From: Pseudomonadota bacterium
GTDB lineage: Bacteria > Pseudomonadota > Gammaproteobacteria > Burkholderiales > Ferrovaceae
Reading direction: 5' to 3'
Assembly: GCA_021811145.1 (NCBI GenBank)
Contig: JAJZPN010000001.1
Span: forward strand, 62,001 to 126,000
Length of the DNA: 64,000 nt
The translations under genes and the position numbers were made by a program. Below are positions 43,769 to 53,101 of the stretch, piece after piece (position 1 is the first letter of the stretch; every line of letters begins with the position of its first letter). The notes beneath the pieces were generated by a model that saw only the letters and a list, made by a program, of their open reading frames with translations, did no database searches and was not told the origin of the DNA.

Positions 43769-45082
43769 TTATTCAGGTAGTTGTTTATGCGTGGTTTCAG
43801 GTAGCAGCCAAGGTAAAAATAACCCTAACACATAGATTAAACTGATGATTAAAGCCGCCATAGACAAGCTACCAAATGACTGAATAATGCTGCCAGCTAA
43901 TACCGGAAAGACCCAAGCTACAATCCTAGCACCATTAAATATGACACTCGCTGCCGTGGCACGAACGCTGGTTGCAAATAACTCAGGTGGATAAATAGCC
44001 ATCCATACATAAGCGCAACCCAGAGTAAAGAAACCGTTTAATGGCGTGAGCCAAAGTAACCATTGTGGATCACGCACCCAACCATAACAAATCCAGGTAA
44101 TAATCAGCGAGCCCAAATAAGTGACAAACAGAAAACGCCGTCTACCTAGTTTATCTATAACAAAACCAGCAATAAGATAAGCCACCACAGCTCCTATGGT
44201 GTAATACAAGCCTGAGCGAGCCCCCCATTCTGCAGGATTACTAAGACCCGCCGCTTTGGCCAAAGACACGGTGTAACGGGGTAATAAACTTGATATTGCC
44301 CACCAACCTGTAGTAGTAGCAAGAGATAATAAAAACGTGATCACTGTTCGACGCAGTGCTTCTTTTTCACGAAACAACTGAAACAGCGTAAAGGGCCGTT
44401 TACCTGAATCCACTTGAGTTGAACCCGTAGCTCCCCAACGTTTCGAGAGAATTGCGGCCTTCCACTTCTCTGATTCGTCTAAATTACGACGTAAATATAA
44501 GACAAATAAAGCAGGGATCGCTCCCACCACAAACATCAAACGCCAACTCTCACCATCCAGTGGGTGAGTTGACGACAAGCCATACCATACCGCAGCAGCA
44601 AGTAATGTCCCCCAACCAAAGCCTGACTGTAAGAATCCTGCCCCAATAGGACGTGCTCGATTGGGCCAGGTCTCCGCAACCAACGAAATACCAGTTGCCC
44701 ACTCACTGCCCATTGCTAAGCCAGTTAAAAAACGTAACCCATCCAATTGATAGAAATTCTGTACCAATGCCGTTAAGCCAGAGAATAAGGCGTATAAGAA
44801 TACAGACCAAAGCATAATGCGACGACGCCCTAGGTAATCAGCTAAGATCCCTCCCACTAACCCACCAATCCCCCACCCAAGCAAAGTAATACCAATCACG
44901 GTACCGGCGTATAAAGGACCTAAAGGGAGTAGCTGAGCAGGTAACAATGATTTAAGTAACATTGGAATCACGACAATGAGGGCAAAGGCCTCATAACCAT
45001 CAAAGACCCATCCTAAAAAGCTACCTAATAATATTTGCCAATGTTTAGCAGTAAGTCCCTCGCGCCAATTGGACTGTGTCAT
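43769..45082 (-). CDS. MFS transporter (AAHS/sugar-type, metabolite uptake)
   Basis: A 437-residue transporter with about twelve helices. The first MFS loop reads GGILADYLGRRRIMLWS near residues 80-96, repeated in the second half as GFVIDKLGRRRFLFVTY, the pattern of the aromatic-acid/sugar-proton symporter group. The N-terminal FLGWVFDGYEAFAL carries the Asp of this group. ATG 45082 is chosen as start (GAGGAG 8 nt upstream). It is divergent from a CoA-transferase/lyase pair and may import their carboxylic-acid substrate. Confidence 0.83.
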   Translation of the reverse strand: MTQSNWREGLTAKHWQILLGSFLGWVFDGYEAFALIVVIPMLLKSLLPAQLLPLGPLYAGTVIGITLLGWGIGGLVGGILADYLGRRRIMLWSVFLYALFSGLTALVQNFYQLDGLRFLTGLAMGSEWATGISLVAETWPNRARPIGAGFLQSGFGWGTLLAAAVWYGLSSTHPLDGESWRLMFVVGAIPALFVLYLRRNLDESEKWKAAILSKRWGATGSTQVDSGKRPFTLFQLFREKEALRRTVITFLLSLATTTGWWAISSLLPRYTVSLAKAAGLSNPAEWGARSGLYYTIGAVVAYLIAGFVIDKLGRRRFLFVTYLGSLIITWICYGWVRDPQWLLWLTPLNGFFTLGCAYVWMAIYPPELFATSVRATAASVIFNGARIVAWVFPVLAGSIIQSFGSLSMAALIISLIYVLGLFLPWLLPETTHKQLPE

Positions 45083-45208
45083 ACTCAACTCTCCTCACTT
45101 GAAGCTTAAATAAATATTTTAAATTATAGAGATTGTCACAAAAAATCATTTTTAGGTTAGCATTAACTGCAATAAATAACTATTCTCAAATTTCTACTTA
45201 ATTGCCTT

Positions 45209-46408
45209 ATGTCAAAAAATACAGGACCCCTCTCGGGAATTCGCGTGCTGGAAATGGGACAACTCATCGCCGGCCCCTTTAGCGCTAAAACACTCGGAGA
45301 TCTCGGCGCAGAAGTCATTAAAATCGAACCACCGGAAAAAGGCGATCCCTTGAGACAATGGCGACTTCTCCATGAGGGAACCTCGGTCTGGTGGGAGGTA
45401 CAATCGCGTAATAAACAGAGTGTGGCTATTGATTTACGTCAACCAGAAGGTCAACAATTGGCCTATCGGTTAGCCATAGAAGCAGATATTCTGATTGAGA
45501 ATTTTCGACCGGGTACCCTTGAATCCTGGGGTATGTCATACGACAATCTCTCTCGAGACAATCCTGGTTTAATCATGTTAAGAATCTCCGGTTATGGCCA
45601 AACCGGCCCCTATCGAGACTTACCTGGGTTTGGCGCAATTGGCGAAGCCATGGGGGGACTGCGTCACTTAACTGGGCAGCCAGGAGAAGTCCCTGTACGA
45701 GTGGGATTGAGTATTGGCGATACACTCGCAGCTTTACAGGGCAGTATCGGAGTCTTAGCAGCTCTATTTGAGCGTGAAAAAAATGGTGGCCAAGGACAGG
45801 TCATTGACATGGCACTCTATGAAGCCGTATTTAATTGTACTGAAAGCCTGCTTCCTGAGTTCAGTGCATTTGGTGCGATCAGAGGCCCGGCAGGAAGTGC
45901 ATTGCCTGGTATTACGCCCAGCAATGCCTACCCTTGTTTAAATGGCTATGTATTAATCGCTGGTAATGGTGACAGTATTTATCAACGTCTAATGCGCGCG
46001 ATTGGGCGAGAGGATTTGGCTGCTGACCCAGAACTTGCGAGTAATAAAGGACGATCCCTGCACGCTGAACGAATTGATCAAGCCATCAGTGCCTGGACGC
46101 AACGCCATCCTATTGAAGAAGTACTCCAAACCCTCGCTCACGCTTCCGTACCGGCGGGTAAAATTTATACCATTAAAGATATCAGTGATGACCCACACTA
46201 TCGTGCCAGAGAGATGATTGAGACTGTCACAACAGCCAATGGACTCACTGTGGACGTCCCCGGTGTAATCCCTAAACTCTCAAGAACACCTGGTTCAATC
46301 CGTCATAGGGCACCGCTACTGGGTGAGCACACCCAAGTTGTACTCCAACAATTAGGCTTGGATGAGCACACCATTGATGCTCTAAAAGACAAAGGAATTA
46401 TTCAATGA
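45209..46408 (+). CDS. Family III CoA-transferase (CaiB/BaiF)
   Basis: A 399-residue enzyme that moves CoA between carboxylic acids. The catalytic Asp is Asp171 in LSIGDTLAALQG, and the family N-terminus GIRVLEMGQLIAGPFSAKTLGDLG is intact. The closest functional analogy by context is the succinyl-CoA:dicarboxylate type (glutarate, hydroxymethylglutarate, itaconate). It overlaps the next gene, an HMG-CoA-lyase-type enzyme, by 4 bp (ATGA), so the transferred product is probably cleaved by it. Confidence 0.88.
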   Translation: MSKNTGPLSGIRVLEMGQLIAGPFSAKTLGDLGAEVIKIEPPEKGDPLRQWRLLHEGTSVWWEVQSRNKQSVAIDLRQPEGQQLAYRLAIEADILIENFRPGTLESWGMSYDNLSRDNPGLIMLRISGYGQTGPYRDLPGFGAIGEAMGGLRHLTGQPGEVPVRVGLSIGDTLAALQGSIGVLAALFEREKNGGQGQVIDMALYEAVFNCTESLLPEFSAFGAIRGPAGSALPGITPSNAYPCLNGYVLIAGNGDSIYQRLMRAIGREDLAADPELASNKGRSLHAERIDQAISAWTQRHPIEEVLQTLAHASVPAGKIYTIKDISDDPHYRAREMIETVTTANGLTVDVPGVIPKLSRTPGSIRHRAPLLGEHTQVVLQQLGLDEHTIDALKDKGIIQ

Positions 46409-47325
46409 AGGAAAAAATCGCCATCAATGAAGTGGTAACACGCGATGGTTTTCAGTCAGAAAAAGACTTTGTTCCCACCGAAGACAAAATCAATCTGATC
46501 AATGAACTGTCACAATGCGGTTACAGTGTCATTGAAGTAACCTCTTTCACGAGTCCTAAAGCCATCCCCATGTTACGCGATGCAGAGGAAGTGATGAGTG
46601 CTATCAAACGACACCCTGAGGTCACCTATAGCGCGCTTATTCCCAATTTAAGAGGAGCTCAACGCGCTATAGAGTGCCAAATGGATTTGTTTAATCTGGT
46701 AATGAGTGTCAGTGAAAGCCATAATCGAGCTAATTTACGCATGAGTTGCGATGAGTCTTTTGCCACGTTAAGTGAAGTCATTGAGCTTGCCCATCGACAT
46801 CATATTCGCGTTAATGTTTCTTTGTCGACAAGTTTTGGTTGCCCCATAGAAGGGACTATAAGTGAGCACTCTGTGAGCCAATGGATTCAGCGCTTTGCTC
46901 AATTAAACGTATGGGGTATTAGCCTCTGTGATACAACGGGAATGGCTTACCCTAGTTTAGTTACTTCCTTGAGTCAGCGTGCACAAGAGTTATTCAACGG
47001 TGTCACCACTCTACATTTTCACAATACACGTGGTATGGGATTGGCTAATGTTTTGGCAGGGATACAAGCAGGAATTCGCTCTTTTGACGCTTCACTTGGG
47101 GGATTAGGTGGCTGTCCTTATGCGCCAGGAGCCACGGGCAATATCACCACAGAAGAAGTGGTTCATATGTTAGAACTAATGGGCTACGACACGGGGTTGA
47201 ATTTAGATAAACTACTCAATGCTGCACAACATTTAAGTCAACTCATGGGGCGTAGCCTACCTAGTCAACTGTTAAAGGCGGGACCGATTACACAATTGCA
47301 TCAGCCCCCCACACAACCTCACTGA
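46405..47325 (+). CDS. Hydroxymethylglutaryl-CoA lyase family protein
   Basis: A 306-residue TIM-barrel lyase of the HMGL-like family. The metal/catalytic Arg-Asp is in EVVTRDGFQSEKDF (residues 8-21; classical enzymes have RDGLQ), the metal His pair in LHFHNTRGMG near residue 210, and the signature Cys in GGLGGCPYAPGATGN near residue 237. It should cleave HMG-CoA, or a related 3-hydroxy-acyl-CoA, to acetyl-CoA plus a keto acid. It converges on the cytochrome c gene with a 7-bp overlap. Confidence 0.85.
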   Translation: MKEKIAINEVVTRDGFQSEKDFVPTEDKINLINELSQCGYSVIEVTSFTSPKAIPMLRDAEEVMSAIKRHPEVTYSALIPNLRGAQRAIECQMDLFNLVMSVSESHNRANLRMSCDESFATLSEVIELAHRHHIRVNVSLSTSFGCPIEGTISEHSVSQWIQRFAQLNVWGISLCDTTGMAYPSLVTSLSQRAQELFNGVTTLHFHNTRGMGLANVLAGIQAGIRSFDASLGGLGGCPYAPGATGNITTEEVVHMLELMGYDTGLNLDKLLNAAQHLSQLMGRSLPSQLLKAGPITQLHQPPTQPH

Positions 47326-47741
47326 GGAGTACCTCCAAGTTCAATTGCTTTACCTTGTGACAGGGAGGTCAGGTACACACTCAAGGCGCCAAGTTCCTCG
47401 CTACCGTATGCTGGCGGCGTCCCTTCAATGGCGCCCCCCACACATTTACGAATTTGATCTTCTAAAGTAGTGATGTGTCCTTGTCTGACACGCGGAAAAA
47501 CTGCAGCAGCATTCATTAAACTGGGCATAGGTTTACCATTTGGTAGGTGACCTTGAGTGCGTCCACCGGCCACATGACAGGTTTCACATACACGACCATT
47601 TCCCTGAAATGTGGCTGTTGTAAATAACTGATGACCTTCTTTAATTTTTGCTTCCAAGTCAGGGTTAGAGGCTGCTTCAGCAAAACTAACTACCCATAAA
47701 GTGCCAACAATAACAAGAGCGTACTGAGATAATCTATTCAT
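47319..47741 (-). CDS. Small periplasmic cytochrome c
   Basis: A 140-residue secreted monohaem cytochrome. A signal peptide ends near FAEA-A (residue 24), and the haem motif is CETCH near residues 53-57. Met ligand candidates are in KPMPSLMNAA near residue 76. A second cysteine in IRKCVGGAIEG could form a disulfide or be free. The redox partner is not evident. A short gap separates it from the tolC-like gene upstream. Confidence 0.85.
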   Translation of the reverse strand: MNRLSQYALVIVGTLWVVSFAEAASNPDLEAKIKEGHQLFTTATFQGNGRVCETCHVAGGRTQGHLPNGKPMPSLMNAAAVFPRVRQGHITTLEDQIRKCVGGAIEGTPPAYGSEELGALSVYLTSLSQGKAIELGGTPQ

Positions 47742-47809
47742 AATCTGACTCCTCTGTTCAATTTTTATGGACCAATCACACCCTCATATTGGCTGTGAAT
47801 CAACTTTTA

Positions 47810-49156
47810 TTAAGAATGCTGATCAGACAACATTTGGTTTATTGCACTAATATCTTGATCATTTAGGATACCCACTGCAAATTTAAGTTCAATACGTGAC
47901 AAGATCTGCTGATAACGTGCATTAAAATAAGATGATTCTGCTTGAATATAATCCGTGGCTGTGGTCAATAAGTCAATCATTGATCGTGTCCCGATACCAA
48001 AGCCAGCCCGTGTTCCTTCTAAAGACAACTTTGCAGACTCAAGCGTTGCTTTTGCTGCATCATAGCTTGCCACACTGTTTTTTAAATCAAGAAAAGCTTG
48101 TCGGGTATCTAAGGTGACTTGATCTTTAACGTTGTTTAACTGATCTTCCTGAGCTCTCTCTAGACTATGTGCTTGACCCACTTGAGCAGAAATCTGACCG
48201 CCATCAATGAGAGGAATACTTAAACTTAAAATAGCACCTGCTTGGTTAGTGGTTAAATCAGGAAAGATCTGGCCTCTAATATGGGTGCCTATTCCATTTA
48301 AAGTAACCACAGGCCAACGAGCTCGTCGATTTATTTCCTCTTGTGCTTGTGCAGCCTTAACCTGCTCTTCTGCTTGATGAATTAAGGGTTGGTTGGCTAA
48401 GGCCTGGTTGACCCACTGCTCCATGTCATCAGGACTTGGACCCAGTGGGGTAAAGTCTTTTAAGTCGGCAACACTTTTAATTGCGGATTGATGGGTTAAT
48501 CGTTGTAACTGACTATAAGAAATAGATAACCTGTTACGCGCATTAATTTGATCTGCCAAAGCACTTTGCCAACGAGCTTTGGCTTCATTCACCGAAATAA
48601 TGTCACCTGTACCAACACGTAAATTTTCTTCGGCTTGCTCTTTTATATTTCGCAGTAATTTTTCTGCTTCATCTGCTACTTTTAATTGCGCTTGAGCTTG
48701 TAAAATCCCAAAGTAGGCAATCGTAACTTGTCTGACTAACACCTGCTGAGCACTTAAATACTGCTGTTCACTGGCTTTAATTAAATCATCTGCTTGCCCC
48801 ATGGCAGCCAGTGCCTGACCATTAAAAATAGCCTGACTTAAAGTCACACTGTAAGCATCCGTTGGGAATACGCCTTGAGTGGCACTGCCACCTGCAACAA
48901 GAGGACTGATATAAGATCGATTGCGTCCAGCATCAGCACCGGCGTTAACGTGTGGTAAATAAGCTGAATTAGCTAGTGGTCTTAACTCTTTATTGGCTTC
49001 TAGTTGGTGCTTAGCTTGCGCCAACTGAGGATTAGAATCAAAGGCCGCTTGATAAGCATCGAGAAGATTTTCAGCTCTCGCGCTACCCATACAAAAAAGG
49101 GAAAACGCTAAACAAGATAGGAGTGGTGTTTTAAGTGTATTAGTTAGTAACCTCAT
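47810..49156 (-). CDS. TolC family outer-membrane channel protein
   Basis: A 448-residue TolC-type exit duct for type I secretion or efflux. The signal peptide ends near SARA-E, then ENLLDAYQAAFDSNPQLAQAK, the TolC start. The two structural repeats are visible in QAIFNGQALAAMGQADDL and later LSIPLIDGGQISAQVGQAH, with NEAKARWQSALADQINA between. I choose the ATG at 49156 over an in-frame TTG four codons earlier. No inner-membrane pump or adaptor is adjacent. Confidence 0.88.
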   Translation of the reverse strand: MRLLTNTLKTPLLSCLAFSLFCMGSARAENLLDAYQAAFDSNPQLAQAKHQLEANKELRPLANSAYLPHVNAGADAGRNRSYISPLVAGGSATQGVFPTDAYSVTLSQAIFNGQALAAMGQADDLIKASEQQYLSAQQVLVRQVTIAYFGILQAQAQLKVADEAEKLLRNIKEQAEENLRVGTGDIISVNEAKARWQSALADQINARNRLSISYSQLQRLTHQSAIKSVADLKDFTPLGPSPDDMEQWVNQALANQPLIHQAEEQVKAAQAQEEINRRARWPVVTLNGIGTHIRGQIFPDLTTNQAGAILSLSIPLIDGGQISAQVGQAHSLERAQEDQLNNVKDQVTLDTRQAFLDLKNSVASYDAAKATLESAKLSLEGTRAGFGIGTRSMIDLLTTATDYIQAESSYFNARYQQILSRIELKFAVGILNDQDISAINQMLSDQHS

Positions 49157-49245
49157 GCAATCACTCAACCAAAAAATAATTAGAACCCTTATTATCTCAC
49201 AAATGCCACTATTTGCTGTGATTTGATCAACTCAATAAATTGAAT

Positions 49246-49407
49246 TTATCTTGGTCTAAATTTATACACCATGAACCAACAAGCAGCTGATAGCGCTCCG
49301 ATTATGGATCTGATTACCCATAATTCTGGAGAGATAAAAAAAGCAACCATAGCAAGATTGAGCGCTAATATAAAAAAACCAATATAAAATACCCATTGTT
49401 TATTCAC
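49246..49407 (-). CDS. Predicted 53-residue small membrane protein
   Basis: Decoded directly from the gap upstream of tolC: GTG start with GGGGATA 4 bases upstream, and stop at 49246-49248. Two hydrophobic helices (YIGFFILALNLAMVAFFI and IIGALSAACWFMVY) are separated by a short Ser-Pro-Glu turn, and the protein ends in basic residues (KFRPR). It is unrecognised. Its start lies 16 bp after the stop of a 36-residue membrane peptide gene, so the two look like an operon. Confidence 0.55.
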   Translation of the reverse strand: MNKQWVFYIGFFILALNLAMVAFFISPELWVIRSIIGALSAACWFMVYKFRPR

Positions 49408-49423
49408 AATTATCCCCTAATCA

Positions 49424-49534
49424 CTAGCGTTTCAATTTTAACCAACGATCAATCACTCCTAGAGCAACCAAGACAAAGAATAAAATTAAACCAATAACAA
49501 TACCACCAGCAAAAAATAATATCGAAGAGTCCAT
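49424..49534 (-). CDS. Predicted 36-residue membrane peptide
   Basis: ATG start at 49534. One long hydrophobic helix (ILFFAGGIVIGLILFFVLVAL) is followed by a basic tail (DRWLKLKR), the layout of small accessory subunits of membrane complexes. No strong ribosome site is visible (AAAGATAAA upstream). Coding is supported by clean translation with a sensible topology and by the second small membrane gene just downstream. No family recognised. Confidence 0.5.
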   Translation of the reverse strand: MDSSILFFAGGIVIGLILFFVLVALGVIDRWLKLKR

Positions 49535-49603
49535 AATGATTTATCTTTTTTAAAAACTGTATAACTTTAACAGATAAGACAAAAAAATAATAACCAGCAA
49601 ACG

Positions 49604-50506
49604 TTACTTAAAAAACGATAAGATTTCTGCCACTACCTCTTCAGGGTTTTCTTCTGGAATATAGTGACCACAATGAAGAGCGCGGCCAGTTACCTCTTTA
49701 TGCGAACAGTTTTTCCAATCAGTAATGGGATCAAAACAAGTCTCTATAATACCTTTATCACCCCATAGCACTCTTAAAGGTTGAGTCAATTTTACGTTTT
49801 GGTCTAAATTAACTTGATCATGGGTAAGGTCAATACTCGCTGCTGCTCGATAATCCTCACACATGGCATGGATAATGGCCGGGTTGTTAATACATGCTAG
49901 ATACTCCTGCCAACAACGTGGATCAAAAATACCTACCCCCCCTGCTCGATCCATATGTTGATGTAACCAGAATTCGGGTTTGCTATTGATGAAGGTCTCT
50001 GGCACTGGGTAAGGTTGGATCAAAAAAAACCAATGCCAATAGCCCGTGGCGAACTGTTTATTGGTCTTCGCATACATGGTATAAGTTGGAGAAATATCTA
50101 ACACCATCAGTCGTTCAACCGCAGCAGGATGATCAAGTGCTAGACGATGAGCCACTCTTCCTCCCCTATCATGTCCGCATACTGAGAAAGTGCGATAACC
50201 AAGATGAGCCATTAAAGCAATTTGGTCCTCTGCCATCGCTCTTTTAGAATAAGCAAGGTGGGAGGCATCACTCGGGACAGACGATGAACTTCCATAGCCC
50301 CTTAAGTCTGGAATAATGACACTAAAATGCGCTAATAAATGGGGGGCCACTTGATGCCAAATCGCTTTGGTTTGCGGGAAGCCGTGAAGTAATAACAATG
50401 GAGGCCCTTCACCACCCATTAAATAAGATATATCTACCTTTCCTGTGGACGACTCATAGGAAAAGACCTTTTCTACATAACCTGGGAAAAGTTCGAAATT
50501 AGTCAT
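49604..50506 (-). CDS. Alpha/beta hydrolase, fluoroacetate-dehalogenase-like
   Basis: A 300-residue alpha/beta hydrolase that carries the fluoroacetate dehalogenase pattern. The oxyanion loop is HGFPQT (41-46). Nucleophile Asp113 and carboxylate-binding Arg114 and Arg117 are in GHDRGGRVAH, the same D-R-x-x-R spacing as the characterised Rhodopseudomonas enzyme. A His-Trp pair is in YWHWFF near residue 156 and a Tyr in EDYRAAASIDL near residue 219, matching the halide pocket. The catalytic His is in HCGHYIPEENPEE near 280. Epoxide hydrolase is the main alternative. It is a single gene. Confidence 0.83.
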   Translation of the reverse strand: MTNFELFPGYVEKVFSYESSTGKVDISYLMGGEGPPLLLLHGFPQTKAIWHQVAPHLLAHFSVIIPDLRGYGSSSSVPSDASHLAYSKRAMAEDQIALMAHLGYRTFSVCGHDRGGRVAHRLALDHPAAVERLMVLDISPTYTMYAKTNKQFATGYWHWFFLIQPYPVPETFINSKPEFWLHQHMDRAGGVGIFDPRCWQEYLACINNPAIIHAMCEDYRAAASIDLTHDQVNLDQNVKLTQPLRVLWGDKGIIETCFDPITDWKNCSHKEVTGRALHCGHYIPEENPEEVVAEILSFFK

Positions 50507-50554
50507 ATGGATTTAATTACAACTTGATAGTAGTTGATCATTACGAAGAGTAGA

Positions 50555-50630
50555 TGGCGTCCCCACGGGGATTCGAACCCCGGTTACCGCCGTGAAAGGG
50601 CGATGTCCTAGGCCTCTAGACGATGGGGAC
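50555..50630 (-). tRNA. tRNA-Glu (anticodon TTC)
   Basis: A 76-nt tRNA on the minus strand. GTCCCC pairs with GGGGAC in the acceptor stem. The anticodon arm carries CCCTTTCACGG with TTC, the D-arm is TCTAGAGGCCTAGGAC, the T-loop is GTTCGAATC, and the CCA end is encoded at 50555-50557. Confidence 0.95.
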
Positions 50631-50727
50631 TTAGAATAAGGAACCAGAGGAATTCCTAACCATTCAAGCATGCCATTATAACTTAAATAAACTCAACTTG
50701 CCAATTTTTTGAGACTAAACCCAGTAT

Positions 50728-51522
50728 TTAATTTGGTGATTGTGACAAGTATTTAGAACGATACCAATTTAGTGTAAATTTAAACCACAATAAGCCGGTT
50801 AATAAGGCTATTACTTTTTGTAATAGCCACAGGCTTTTAAACCCATATGGCTCTCCAAAAAGATTAAATAACACCAATGCTAATAATACAACCAAAGGGA
50901 TCCAATAATAGCCTCTAGAGTCGCTGTGATAACGACTGGCTAGCCACAACCCACAACTAGCACTTAGCCAACCAATCATGAGCCCTGCTAATACATCAAT
51001 GGGCCAATGAACCCCTACGGCAATACGAGATAAAGCCACTGTAATCCCTATTATCCATAAGAGCCATGTTGTTACGCCACGTGTTGGGATACCCAATGTG
51101 AGTAGCCCAATACAGGTAAATATAGTTGTTGCATGCCCTGATGGAAACGAACTGTATTTCAAATAAGGCCCTAATACATCAAGATGCTCTAATACTGCGG
51201 GCGGGCGCAATTCATTGACTAAGGGTTTTAGACCATGAGATACAAAATAAGCCAGTAAACTTGCCCACAACGTCGCCCAAACCAAATCGGGTCGTCGTGC
51301 AATAAACCAAATCATAATGAGTGGGGTAACACCTGCATCACCAAAAAAAGTTAAGGCTTCCCAAACCACATCCAAATGAATTTGCCTTAACCAATGATGC
51401 AAAAATACAAACAAATCACGATTCAATGACAAAGCAAAAATTGATACTAATAATACAGCTGCCGATAGAATGGGAAACAGTACATGCTGTTTATTTAGTT
51501 TATAGGAATAAGACAAAGCCAT
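50728..51522 (-). CDS. PAP2-type membrane phosphatase
   Basis: A 264-residue membrane phosphatase with about six helices. All three PAP2 motifs are intact: KPLVNELRP (K-x6-RP), SFPSGHAT, and SRIAVGVHWPIDV (SR-x5-H-x3-D). Candidate substrates are undecaprenyl diphosphate or lipid A/phospholipid phosphates. It directly follows a glycosyltransferase gene of the ArnT/PMT type (one base apart), which favours a role in lipid-linked sugar or lipid A modification. Confidence 0.87.
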   Translation of the reverse strand: MALSYSYKLNKQHVLFPILSAAVLLVSIFALSLNRDLFVFLHHWLRQIHLDVVWEALTFFGDAGVTPLIMIWFIARRPDLVWATLWASLLAYFVSHGLKPLVNELRPPAVLEHLDVLGPYLKYSSFPSGHATTIFTCIGLLTLGIPTRGVTTWLLWIIGITVALSRIAVGVHWPIDVLAGLMIGWLSASCGLWLASRYHSDSRGYYWIPLVVLLALVLFNLFGEPYGFKSLWLLQKVIALLTGLLWFKFTLNWYRSKYLSQSPN

Positions 51523-51523
51523 T

Positions 51524-53098
51524 TTAATTTACCCTTAATAACACCAATCCACCTTCACGTTTTAGGATCTGATGGTTAGGATAATCGCTTAATTGATCTA
51601 CACGTAAAAATACAATGTCACCTTGTTTTGCATGACGGTTTTGAGTAGGCTGACCTAACATAACAGCAAAACTTGGCATGCGATTATCTGCAACGATTGG
51701 TTGATTAAATTGTTTTGCATAACGAGCCAGATCGATAACCGGTTGTTGCTGTAAATTAGCAATGGTAGGAAGGATTAAGTATAACAACAACACATGATTG
51801 GAAAGCGTCACAGATAATCTTGTTGACTCAATAACAGTGTAAGTAAAAACAAAGCGCAATAACACCACTAACAGAACCGTTACTGTAATAATACTTATCA
51901 ACCATACATAATACTCTTTATCAAATACATCATTGGTTCTTGATAACATAGCAACGATATAGTCATGATGAAGTTGTGGCTTCATCGTCTCTATTTTACT
52001 GGGGAGAATGATCAGTAATAGCCACTCAATAACTGCTATCCCTCCCCACCAAAGTGGATTTTTTAAAGAGTTGATATAGATTCCCATCAATAAAAAAAGA
52101 GGCGTCAATCCAACCAATAAATAATGGGGTAACTTGGTTTGTGCAATACTAAAAATGATGAATACACTGACAAACCAAATGAGTAAAAAACGCAGTAAAG
52201 GATCTTTGTTTCTCTCATCTACCCCTTTAAACAACCCTCTAAATAGTAAAGGGGTATGTGGAAGGGCAATAAAAAGCAGTACAGGAAAGTAATACCACCA
52301 ATGTCCCGTATGTCCCTGAAGACTGCCTATCAAACGCCCTACATTTTCACGAAGTAAAAAGTAATCAATGAATGCCTGACCCATTAAATGGTACTGCATC
52401 ACATACCAAGGAAGGGTAATCACTAAAAATAGTACCCATGCAGGCCAATATAAAAGTGCACGAAACCATAGTGAGAGTTTTTTTTCAGTTAAGAAAAACA
52501 GAAAACTACCCAATAATGGGATCACAACAGCAATAGGTCCTTTGGCTAAAAACCCTAACGCCATCCATAAGTAAACGCGTGGGATAAGCTTACTACGCTC
52601 TGTTTTAAAATAACGATATATATCAAACAAGGCAGCAGCTATTAAAGCACTAAGTACCCCATCCATGGCAGCTGCTTGGGCTGAGACCACCACCCCTAAA
52701 GAGGAAGCACAAAAGAGCTGAGCCAATTGCCCAGTATTAGTGTGTAAGAACTCTCGAGAAAAACGCATGATTATCCAAAGCCACAATAAACACGCAATTT
52801 CAGAGGGTAAACGAAATACCCAAGGATGGGCCCCAAAGACATTAACTAAAGGAGCTTCCAGCCAAAAGGCAAGAATCGGTTTTTCATAGAAAGGTGAGCC
52901 ATTAAGTGTTGGCGTAATAAAATCATGGCTATGTGCCATCTCAACTGCCACTTCAGCATACTCCCCTTCATCCTCATCAAATAAAGGTAAGCGGGTCATA
53001 GCAACCCAAGTCAGTATGAGAATCAACAATAAAAAAACACCCCGCAAAGCTGTCACTCGAGGGGTGTTTGTGTGTTGTTTGATTAACTCCAAACCCAT
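51524..53098 (-). CDS. PMT/ArnT-family membrane glycosyltransferase
   Basis: A 524-residue polytopic protein with about eleven helices, ending in a short soluble domain. The first periplasmic loop has LPLFDEDEGEYAEVAVEM with the catalytic acidic residues of the ArnT/PMT superfamily, followed by HDFITPTLNGSPFYEKPILAFWL, split in the same way as ArnT. It probably transfers a sugar from an undecaprenyl carrier to lipid A or protein. It is one base upstream of the PAP2 gene and 3 bp from the helicase stop. Confidence 0.83.
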   Translation of the reverse strand: MGLELIKQHTNTPRVTALRGVFLLLILILTWVAMTRLPLFDEDEGEYAEVAVEMAHSHDFITPTLNGSPFYEKPILAFWLEAPLVNVFGAHPWVFRLPSEIACLLWLWIIMRFSREFLHTNTGQLAQLFCASSLGVVVSAQAAAMDGVLSALIAAALFDIYRYFKTERSKLIPRVYLWMALGFLAKGPIAVVIPLLGSFLFFLTEKKLSLWFRALLYWPAWVLFLVITLPWYVMQYHLMGQAFIDYFLLRENVGRLIGSLQGHTGHWWYYFPVLLFIALPHTPLLFRGLFKGVDERNKDPLLRFLLIWFVSVFIIFSIAQTKLPHYLLVGLTPLFLLMGIYINSLKNPLWWGGIAVIEWLLLIILPSKIETMKPQLHHDYIVAMLSRTNDVFDKEYYVWLISIITVTVLLVVLLRFVFTYTVIESTRLSVTLSNHVLLLYLILPTIANLQQQPVIDLARYAKQFNQPIVADNRMPSFAVMLGQPTQNRHAKQGDIVFLRVDQLSDYPNHQILKREGGLVLLRVN

Positions 53099-53101
53099 AG
53101 A

